Source: Spirochaetia bacterium
Lineage (GTDB): Bacteria; Spirochaetota; Spirochaetia; Treponematales; Breznakiellaceae
Assembly (NCBI GenBank): GCA_025997755.1
Contig: BNVA01000041.1
Location: 1-12,582 of the forward strand
Direction: 5' to 3'
Length of the DNA: 12,582 nt
The translations under genes were made by a program, and so were the position numbers. The notes beneath the pieces were generated by a model. The model made no database searches, had not been told where the DNA came from, and saw only the letters and a list, made by a program, of their open reading frames with translations. Of this stretch, positions 7,685-12,582 are shown piece after piece. The first letter of the stretch is position 1. The number at the start of each line of letters is the position of its first letter.

Positions 7685-8954
7685 AATTGATCACCTCCTG
7701 CGAAACCCGCTCTACATCCGAATCGTTTATACCTGCCCATATAGGTAATGATATTTCATTATTAAAATTTTCCATGGCGTTTGGAAAATATTCATCCTGC
7801 AGGCTGTACATATTTTTATAGTAAGTCATAGTATGCAGGGGAATAAAATGTACAGAAACCCCTATACCCGCTTCCGTAAGTTTTTTAAAAAGATCATCGC
7901 GTGAAATTTTCGCATAACACGGATTCAGGCGCAGCGGATATAGCTGACGGGAATCTCCCTGCCCTGTAGGCGGAACTAATAATTCCTGTCTGCCGGAAAA
8001 GGCTTTATCATAAATGGACGCGGCTTTTTGACGCATTGCAAGGAGATCATTTCCCTTTTTCAACTGAATTCTGCCTATGGCTGCAAGTATATCGCAAAAA
8101 TTATACTTGTAACCGGCTTCGATTACATCGTACCGCCACGATGCCGCATTGTTCGTATAACGCGCCCAGACAGGCCTGTCGATACCGTGCAGACGCATTA
8201 CCGAAATACGCTGTGCAAGTTCTGCATTGCGTGTAACGATCATGCCGCCTTCGCCGGTTGTTATTGTTTTATTAGCGTAAAACGAAAACACTCCTGCATC
8301 GCCTATGGCTCCGGCATATTCACCGTTTGCAAGTTTTGACGGAAAGCAGTGAGCGGCATCTTCTATAACGGAAAGATTGTAACGGCGCGCTATGTCCATA
8401 ATGGCGTCCATATCGCAGCATAGTCCTGCAAAATGAACCGGAATGATCGCGCGCGGTACGCCTTTAAATCCGCCCTGCGGGTACGCGCTTTTTCCGTCCA
8501 GTAAGCGCTTAACGGTTTGTTCAACCGCATTAGGATCGATATTGAATGATTTCGGGGCGCAGTCTACAAAAGCTGCGTCGGCGCCTAAGTAACGGACAAC
8601 TTCCGCAGTGGCTGTGAATGTATACGACGGAAGAAGGACAACATCGCCTTTTTTTACGCCGCAGGCTTCCAGCGCAAGGTGAAGCCCGGAGGTGGCGGAG
8701 TTTACGGCAAGAGCTGCCGGGGGGTTAGAGGGGGCAGCGGAAAAACACCGCGGAGCGGTTTTTGAAGCGAGGGGGAGGCTTCCCCCCCCTGCATTATCAA
8801 AAAGTGCGGCAAACTCTTTTTCAAAGTTGAGAGCTTCGCCTGCGGTTGTAAGCCAGCCGGAACGGATAACGCGCACAACAGCATCTTCCTCTTCCTTTCC
8901 CAGAGAGGGGCGGGCAAAGGGAATTAGCGAAGCATCGCCTGATGTGTTGTTCAT
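7674..8954 (-). CDS. DegT/DnrJ/EryC1-family PLP aminotransferase (sugar aminotransferase)
   Basis: 426 residues, fold type I PLP enzyme. Motifs: IPFARPSLGKEEEDAV near the N-terminus, AVNSATSGLHLAL (83-95, phosphate binding), LPSYTFTATAE (108-118), VIEDAAHCF (196-204, with D199 contacting the PLP ring) and SFYANKTITTGEGG (224-237), where K229 is the Schiff-base lysine. These enzymes transfer an amino group from glutamate or glutamine to a nucleotide-linked ketosugar, which fits the exporter and glycosyltransferase downstream. The family is usually 360-400 residues. The excess here includes about 25 residues (56-80) rich in Gly, Pro, Ser and Ala between FAALFDNA and ALAVNSATSG, encoded by a GC-rich palindromic insertion. 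The active-site residues are intact, so the protein may still work. The ATG at 8954 has only GGA five bases upstream and lies 33 bases after the PrsW-like gene. The 3' end overlaps the next gene by 11 bases. Confidence 0.92.
   Translation of the reverse strand: MNNTSGDASLIPFARPSLGKEEEDAVVRVIRSGWLTTAGEALNFEKEFAALFDNAGGGSLPLASKTAPRCFSAAPSNPPAALAVNSATSGLHLALEACGVKKGDVVLLPSYTFTATAEVVRYLGADAAFVDCAPKSFNIDPNAVEQTVKRLLDGKSAYPQGGFKGVPRAIIPVHFAGLCCDMDAIMDIARRYNLSVIEDAAHCFPSKLANGEYAGAIGDAGVFSFYANKTITTGEGGMIVTRNAELAQRISVMRLHGIDRPVWARYTNNAASWRYDVIEAGYKYNFCDILAAIGRIQLKKGNDLLAMRQKAASIYDKAFSGRQELLVPPTGQGDSRQLYPLRLNPCYAKISRDDLFKKLTEAGIGVSVHFIPLHTMTYYKNMYSLQDEYFPNAMENFNNEISLPIWAGINDSDVERVSQEVINFVC
7689..7699 (-). 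promoter_or_regulatory. Unusually long Shine-Dalgarno sequence fixing a TTG start
   Basis: On the minus strand this reads AGGAGGTGATC, complementary over eleven bases to the conserved 3' end of 16S rRNA. It lies inside the last codons of the aminotransferase gene, nine bases (core GGAGG to start) before the TTG at 7684. The stop codon TGA at 7693-7691, in frame with the large subunit, also lies within it. It explains how a TTG start could be used here. Confidence 0.7.
8713..8790. repeat. GC-rich triple-hairpin element inserted in frame within the aminotransferase gene
   Basis: On the plus strand three inverted repeats stand in series. GCTGCC (8713-8718) pairs with GGCAGC (8733-8738). AAAAA(CA)CCGC (8741-8751) pairs with GCGGTTTTT (8755-8763) around GGA. 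GGGGGA (8771-8776) pairs with TCCCCC (8781-8786) around GGCT. The outer parts are runs of G and C unlike the flanking coding sequence. The extra 75 bases (8715-8789) equal 25 codons, and the insert is bordered by GCA codons on both sides, as from a 3-base target duplication. The encoded residues 56-80 fall where DegT proteins have a short turn. This resembles palindromic elements that insert in frame into genes, such as Rickettsia RPE. No second copy is visible in the window, so mobility is inference. Confidence 0.55.
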
Positions 8955-8987
8955 TCATCCATTATTGCATAAGGCGCGGCAAAAACG

Positions 8988-9620
8988 CTACACCGGATGG
9001 CGTATATTCCGGATCACGGCGAACAGGGATGTTACGGCGAGAACGGCTGCAAGGACAGTAAAGAGGGGACCTCGTGCAACCATAAAGTTATAAAACCCGT
9101 GCAATGCCGCCGCTCCTAAAAAACGCTGTGCGGCACGTAACGGCTCCCGTTTCAAGAAAAATGCCGCCTGTCCGGCGCGGGCTGCGCAGGCTCCGTGCAG
9201 CGGCGCGGCAGTGAACAAGCGTATAATAGTGATATAAGAATTTGCAGCGGAAAAAAAAGCCGTTTCCAAGGAAGCGAATGCAAGACCCGATACAAGCCCC
9301 AAGGCGGCTGTGTATGAAGGCGTTAGTGTTATGCGAAAGAACCGGCCGACAAAAATAAAAAGCAGTGTAAGCATGACAAAACGCGCGCCTTCCTCTAAAA
9401 GCGCGATGCGTACAAAAAAATAAAAAAACTCCTGCGCTTTGCCGTAAAGATCGGGAGCGGGGAGTGCGCCCTGAACAACGGCTGCAATTATTACCGAAAG
9501 CACTCCGCACAAAAGTGAAAATAAAAAAACCGGCGTTGTTAAAAAACCGGCTCTCCTAAACAAAATGTAGGCTATGATCAACGGAAGCGCCGATACCGCG
9601 AGCAATAAAGCTATGATCAT
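8988..9620 (-). CDS. PrsW-family (M82) intramembrane metalloprotease-like protein
   Basis: 210 residues, nearly all membrane: hydrophobic segments near 2-20, 27-50, 62-75, 79-95, 103-125, 160-180 and 182-203. PrsW proteases cut membrane proteins such as anti-sigma factors in Bacillus. The three family motifs can be seen: LLEEGARF (E76, E77; usual EExxK, here Arg for Lys), FASLET (E119) and PLHGACAARAG (H142), with a further ALHGFYNF (H174) matching the last conserved His. The likely metal and catalytic residues are therefore present. A target is not evident; no sigma or anti-sigma gene is in the window. The ATG at 9620 forms an ATGA overlap with the LarA stop. The gene is GC-rich (50-62% in sampled 60-base lines) compared with the left half of the window (23-32% in two sampled lines). 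Neutral membrane homologues of the CPBP/PrsW group without protease activity remain possible. Confidence 0.7.
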   Translation of the reverse strand: MIIALLLAVSALPLIIAYILFRRAGFLTTPVFLFSLLCGVLSVIIAAVVQGALPAPDLYGKAQEFFYFFVRIALLEEGARFVMLTLLFIFVGRFFRITLTPSYTAALGLVSGLAFASLETAFFSAANSYITIIRLFTAAPLHGACAARAGQAAFFLKREPLRAAQRFLGAAALHGFYNFMVARGPLFTVLAAVLAVTSLFAVIRNIRHPV

Positions 9621-10906
9621 TTTTTTTCGATAAAGGGTACGGTAACGCAGCCGTCCGGCAGCACGAGTATCTTTGGGGTTATACCGGCAGCTTTTGATTT
9701 GGCGATTGCGTCGTCTAACGCAGATTGCGGGTCTTTTGAGCTTTCGATAAACATACTTTTTAGCCGTGCTTCGGGTAATTCCGTTACCGCCTTTATAGAT
9801 GCCCGCGCGGAAACCGCAGCCATTTTTGCAGCCTTGTGATAACCCAATTTATAACCCGAGCGTATTTTTTCTATCGCGTCCTGCGGCGTTGAAGCGGCGG
9901 CAAGCAGATTTGCGTATGCTTCGTCTCCAATTCCATCGCGGCAGCTTGAAACCAGTATCAATGTACCGCCGTCTTTTAAAACATTAGAGCCGTTGTCTAT
10001 GGCTTTTTGTGATTGGTATAGATCTATATCCATGGGAAACTTTGCGACAGAAATAACAATATCGGCTTTTGATTTTACCGGAACACAAAATATTTTTTTT
10101 GCAATATCCACAGCCGCATAAAATGATGAGTTTAAATCGCCCGTTGTTGCAGCCGCAACGCCTTGTTCTTTATCTAAAACTGTCATAAATGAAAATACAG
10201 GCGTTTTGATAAGCGGCAGCGCATCCATCATATCTTCGTGTACGGGATTTCCGTCTAACGCAAGTGAATGGGCGGCGGGCGATAATGCCTGTTTATGATT
10301 TGCCTCTATCGTTTTATATGCGGCTATGCCGGGTAAAAACGCTTTGCGTCCGCCCGTCCAGCCCGCAAAGTAATGCGGCTCAACGCTGCCTGTGGCAATG
10401 ATTCTGTCGGCTTCAAACAGAAGTTTATTTAAGAGCATTGGCGTGCCGTTACGTGTTGTGCCTATATCCGCCATAGCATCATCTTTACGTGCGTTATGTG
10501 CAATGCAGCGTTCACGTAAAATATCGTACAAGCCCCCTAGAATTTGTTTGTATTCAGTTTCTGTAGGAGCGCGGTGTCCGCCTGTGGCAACAAGCAGGGT
10601 AATCTTGTGTATGGAAATATGCGCGTCGTCTAACACCGGCAGCAGCGACAGAAGTATCTTTTCCGTAGGCGTTGGGCGTGTCGCGTCATTTATGATGATA
10701 AGTATTCTTCTTCCGCCTTGTAAAAATTCATTCAAACTTATTCCGGTCTTCCCGTCCGCGCCGAAAGGAGATGACAATGCGTTAAAAAAAATTGTCTCCG
10801 TGCTGCCGTCCGCCGTATACTCGTTTGGTTCCGCTACGGCAAGCAGGTATTCATCGGGAAATTCCACCGCGAAAGACCTGTTATGATATGGAATAGATAG
10901 TTTCAT
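9617..10906 (-). CDS. larA: LarA-family nickel-pincer-dependent racemase/epimerase (DUF2088)
   Basis: 429 residues, normal for LarA. The lactate racemase of Lactiplantibacillus plantarum interconverts D- and L-lactate with a nickel pincer nucleotide bound to K184. Equivalent residues and spacings are present: D74 and R77 in NDATRPTP, H111 in ATGGHR, H178 in SVEPHYFAGW, K188 in GGRKAFLPG (10 after H178, as H174/K184) and H204 in EANH (16 after K188, as K184/H200). Q298 and K301 in YQSQKA match Q295/K298. It should therefore bind the cofactor. LarA relatives act on various alpha-hydroxy acids, so lactate is not proven. The cofactor genes larB, larC and larE are not in the window. The ATG overlaps the GtrA stop as ATGA, with a strong AGGAGG site upstream, and the stop overlaps the next start the same way. 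Likely cytoplasmic. Confidence 0.88.
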   Translation of the reverse strand: MKLSIPYHNRSFAVEFPDEYLLAVAEPNEYTADGSTETIFFNALSSPFGADGKTGISLNEFLQGGRRILIIINDATRPTPTEKILLSLLPVLDDAHISIHKITLLVATGGHRAPTETEYKQILGGLYDILRERCIAHNARKDDAMADIGTTRNGTPMLLNKLLFEADRIIATGSVEPHYFAGWTGGRKAFLPGIAAYKTIEANHKQALSPAAHSLALDGNPVHEDMMDALPLIKTPVFSFMTVLDKEQGVAAATTGDLNSSFYAAVDIAKKIFCVPVKSKADIVISVAKFPMDIDLYQSQKAIDNGSNVLKDGGTLILVSSCRDGIGDEAYANLLAAASTPQDAIEKIRSGYKLGYHKAAKMAAVSARASIKAVTELPEARLKSMFIESSKDPQSALDDAIAKSKAAGITPKILVLPDGCVTVPFIEKK

Positions 10907-11334
10907 GTCCCGCTGCCTCCTGTCTTGTTAAACGCCCAATATTTGCTAATCAGGTAATTTACAGGCATTATGGCGGCGATGTTTATGAGGGGGGCTATGT
11001 ATTTGTCGATGCCCAATAGCTCGACCTCGATAAACAGCAGGGCGTTAGATAAAAAAACACCGGTAAAAACGTTGGTTATGTAGAGTTTTAAAAGCGCCTT
11101 AAAATGCTCTTTTTTGCCGGAAAGTCCCTTAAAAACAAATTTTTTATTCCAGTAGAAAGAATTTAAAACGGCAATAATAAAAGCGATGATATTTGCGGCT
11201 ATGTAATGAATATCAAAAAACCGGACGCATACATAATAGACACCATAAGAAACTAGGGTGTTTGAAAGCCCGACAACTCCGAACTTTAGGAACTGTAAAA
11301 AGTTATTTTTTATAAATTGAATGAGTTTTTCCAT
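10903..11334 (-). CDS. GtrA-family membrane protein
   Basis: 143 residues with four predicted membrane helices (about 15-38, 44-62, 82-104, 112-130). The family hallmarks are FLKFGVVGLSNTLVSYGVYY (15-34), NSFYWNKKFVF (58-68) and the closing NYLISKYWAFNK (126-137). GtrA proteins are small inner-membrane proteins thought to help move polyprenyl-linked sugars across the membrane, for example bactoprenol-glucose in phage serotype conversion. This fits the sugar aminotransferase, exporter and glycosyltransferase further along the operon. It is the first gene of the leftward unit; the ATG at 11334 has no clear Shine-Dalgarno sequence. The C-terminus TGGSGT is encoded by the ribosome site of the next gene, and the stop forms an ATGA overlap with it. 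Confidence 0.88.
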   Translation of the reverse strand: MEKLIQFIKNNFLQFLKFGVVGLSNTLVSYGVYYVCVRFFDIHYIAANIIAFIIAVLNSFYWNKKFVFKGLSGKKEHFKALLKLYITNVFTGVFLSNALLFIEVELLGIDKYIAPLINIAAIMPVNYLISKYWAFNKTGGSGT

Positions 11335-11339
11335 AGTTT

Positions 11340-11360
11340 TACTAATGCTGCATCATAGTA
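11340..11360 (-). promoter_or_regulatory. Possible operator dyad over a -10 box of the leftward operon
   Basis: An imperfect 21-base inverted repeat: outer arms TACTA (11340-11344) and TAGTA (11356-11360), inner arms ATGC (11345-11348) and GCAT (11350-11353), with a two-base bulge. On the minus strand it contains TATGAT (11357-11352), one base from the TATAAT consensus. This would start transcription about ten bases before the GtrA ATG. I see no good -35 box 16-18 bases upstream. The site could be bound by a dimeric repressor; this is inference from symmetry and position. It has no T-run and is unlikely to be a terminator. Confidence 0.3.
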
Positions 11361-11393
11361 AACAAAAATCCAAAAGTTTGATAGTATTCGGGA

Positions 11394-11421
11394 TTGAGCA
11401 GCAATTCGCATTTTGTAAAAT
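11394..11421 (+). promoter_or_regulatory. Sigma-70-type promoter for the aconitase-like leader and DUF58 gene
   Basis: TTGAGC (11394-11399), a 16-base spacer and TAAAAT (11416-11421) match the -35 and -10 hexamers well (four and five of six positions). Transcription would begin near 11428, about 15 bases before the ATG at 11443, which has GGTGGAG five bases upstream. The rest of the 108-base divergent gap (11335-11442) holds only this promoter and the dyad near GtrA. Confidence 0.5.
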
Positions 11422-11442
11422 GGATTGCCAAAGGTGGAGCTA

Positions 11443-11523
11443 ATGGGTTTGACGTTGGTTGAAAAGATTATTGAGGGGCATAAGGTTTCCGGCGGCAGAA
11501 TTCCCTACACAAAATCGCTATGA
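11443..11523 (+). pseudogene. 26-codon leader ORF resembling the 5' end of an aconitase-family gene
   Basis: ATG at 11443 with a strong GGTGGAG site; the peptide starts MGLTLVEKIIEGHKVSGG, then RIPYTKSL and a TGA at 11521-11523. The first 18 residues look like the start of aconitase/isopropylmalate dehydratase large subunits (MGxTLxEKIIxxHxVSG). The similarity stops there, with no further aconitase sequence. The TGA overlaps the DUF58 ATG (11520-11522) as ATGA, and the DUF58 start has no ribosome site of its own. The fragment therefore appears to serve as a translated leader that delivers ribosomes to DUF58. It could be a remnant of a partial duplication of an aconitase gene with its ribosome site, or the scar of a deletion. 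A chance likeness of a short peptide is possible but less likely given the good start signals. Confidence 0.5.
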
Positions 11524-12551
11524 AACCCGGCGCACCTCTGATTTTTGCCTCCCTTGCCTCTCTTTTTTTAGGCGCGGGAGCCTTTTTTTCGCCGGTTTTA
11601 CTATTTATTTGGACGATATTCTGCTTTATCCTGCTGCCTTTCATCATAATAGACGGACTTTTACTGTTTTTTTGGACAGATAGGCTGTCTGTAACACGGA
11701 AAATCAATCCGGTGTTGTCGTTAGGATGCCCCGCACCGGTAAATTTAACGGTAACAAAGACCGGAAAGGGTATGTCTCCCTCCGGTTTTAGTATTTTTGA
11801 CATTTTTGATGATTCAATGAACACGGAAACACTACCCATCATCGTAAAAAAGTCCGGTTTTGCCGTAAAAACTGAAGGGGAGGGTAGTATTTTTGAGTAT
11901 CAGGTAACGCCTTTTGAGCGCGGACGCTGGGAGTTTCTATCTTGTGAACTGCTTTTAAACTCATTTCTGCGGTTTTGGCGTTTAAAAGTTACCCACCGTA
12001 CAAAAAATTCGGGGCTTACCTACCCGGATTTTAGCAATATCGCCTCCGAAAAAAGTTTACGCGCCCTCTTACAGGATTCCGGTGAAAAAACACTGCGCCG
12101 CCGGGGAGCGGGAATTGAATATTTGGGACTGCGTGATTTTCAAACAGGGGATTCCGTTCGGGCTATAGACTGGCGGGCTACAAGCCGCAGGCAAAAACCT
12201 ATAGTCCGCGAGTATCAGGATGATCAGGATCAGAATGTGCTGCTCCTGCTGGATTCGGGCTACAGGCTGCATCGCCGTGATATTTCCGCAGAAAATGATG
12301 TGCTGCAATTTGACTGCGCCCTCTCCGCCGCCCTGCTCCTTGCCTACACCGTCTTAAAACACGGCGATTCGGTTTCTGCCGGAGTTTTCGGCAACGAGGA
12401 ACGCTGGCTGCCTCCGCGCAAGGGAAAAGCCGCCTTCCCCTCCCTTATGAACGGGCTTTTTGATGTCCAAAGCGCGGGGTCTCCCTCCTCGCCCTTTGCC
12501 GCTCTGGAGAATGCGGTATCGAAACTCAAACGGCGCACATTATCGTTATGA
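11520..12551 (+). CDS. DUF58-family membrane-anchored protein, probably frameshifted near its end
   Basis: 343 residues as read. Two membrane helices lie at about 5-23 and 25-52, followed by a beta-rich extracytoplasmic-type region (54-165) and the DUF58 core YLGLRDFQTGDSVRAIDWRA (201-220), then TSRRQKPIVREYQDDQDQNVL. LLLLDSG (241-247) and HGDSVSAGVF (281-290) start a von Willebrand A-like fold. DUF58 proteins commonly accompany MoxR ATPases; none is visible here. The frame stops at TGA 12549-12551, just where the family continues with a strand of the form 'RR(S)LIVLISDF'. That strand is present in the -1 frame, so the gene probably runs on past the window. Translation seems coupled to the short ORF upstream (ATGA overlap). 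The gene is divergent from the leftward operon. Function unknown. Confidence 0.8.
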   Translation: MKPGAPLIFASLASLFLGAGAFFSPVLLFIWTIFCFILLPFIIIDGLLLFFWTDRLSVTRKINPVLSLGCPAPVNLTVTKTGKGMSPSGFSIFDIFDDSMNTETLPIIVKKSGFAVKTEGEGSIFEYQVTPFERGRWEFLSCELLLNSFLRFWRLKVTHRTKNSGLTYPDFSNIASEKSLRALLQDSGEKTLRRRGAGIEYLGLRDFQTGDSVRAIDWRATSRRQKPIVREYQDDQDQNVLLLLDSGYRLHRRDISAENDVLQFDCALSAALLLAYTVLKHGDSVSAGVFGNEERWLPPRKGKAAFPSLMNGLFDVQSAGSPSSPFAALENAVSKLKRRTLSL

Positions 12552-12582
12552 TAAGCAATTTTCAAAAAGAGGACGAGGAGCA
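12533..12582 (+). other. Likely continuation of the DUF58 gene in the -1 frame
   Basis: Read from 12533, the sequence encodes AHIIVMISNFQKEDEE and remains open to the window end. This fits the DUF58 pattern of a hydrophobic strand then acidic residues (LIVLISDxxDEE) that should follow KLKRR. A lost base between about 12525 and 12540, in the genome or in the read, would restore one continuous protein. The alternative is a new gene starting at ATG 12548 by ATGA overlap, but the strand match begins before that ATG. Confidence 0.5.

Noticed and set aside
8741..8763. Rho-independent terminator (GC stem with A and T runs)
   Set aside because: It lies deep inside an intact gene, the stem is short and bulged, and it is better explained as part of the inserted palindrome. 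Partial termination is still possible.
8692..9093. Plus-strand open frame of 133 codons across the aminotransferase/PrsW junction
   Set aside because: It is antisense to two well-supported genes, is rich in Arg and Ala as expected of a shadow frame in GC-rich DNA, and has no family likeness.
12548..12582. Start of a new gene by ATGA overlap with DUF58
   Set aside because: The matching DUF58 strand begins before this ATG (AHIIV), so a frame break in one gene fits better.
1..12582. CRISPR arrays, tRNA or rRNA genes, transposases, toxin-antitoxin or phage-defence genes
   Set aside because: None was seen on reading both strands; nearly all the sequence is accounted for by the listed genes.

Overview
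The window looks like a chromosomal segment of a host-associated spirochaete, most likely a Treponema. This is inferred from gene content, strongly mixed AT/GC composition and gene order. I recall, unverified, that T. pallidum also has a DegT-type aminotransferase gene beside a gene annotated as a quinoline 2-oxidoreductase. No rRNA, tRNA, CRISPR array or transposase gene was seen.

Layout. Eleven genes run leftward (minus strand) from about 11334 to beyond position 1 with almost no spacing: GtrA-like membrane protein, LarA-family protein, PrsW-like membrane protease, DegT/DnrJ aminotransferase, three xanthine-dehydrogenase-type subunits (large, 2Fe-2S, FAD), 3-dehydroquinate synthase, an Omp85-type outer-membrane protein, a PglK-like ABC exporter and the start of a family 4-type glycosyltransferase. 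Six junctions are 4-base ATGA overlaps, two are longer overlaps, and the remaining gaps are 1, 16 and 33 bases. This is very probably one transcription unit with translational coupling. Rightward from 11394 there is a promoter, a 26-codon leader ORF resembling the start of an aconitase, and a DUF58 gene that appears frameshifted just before the window ends.

How the genes may work together. GtrA, the DegT aminotransferase, the PglK-like exporter, the Omp85 protein and the glycosyltransferase suggest assembly and export of a lipid-linked or surface glycan with an amino sugar. AroB, LarA and PrsW have no obvious place in that scheme and may simply be passengers in a long operon. The xanthine-dehydrogenase-like trio is the oddest part. 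Its 2Fe-2S subunit is intact, but the large subunit lacks about 150 residues of the molybdopterin-binding region and the FAD subunit has lost the usual FAD loop residues. This suggests a complex that has left molybdenum chemistry.

The other main points are a GC-rich triple-hairpin element inserted in frame in the aminotransferase gene, the aconitase-like leader coupled to DUF58, and a repeated stop/start junction sequence at two places in the operon.
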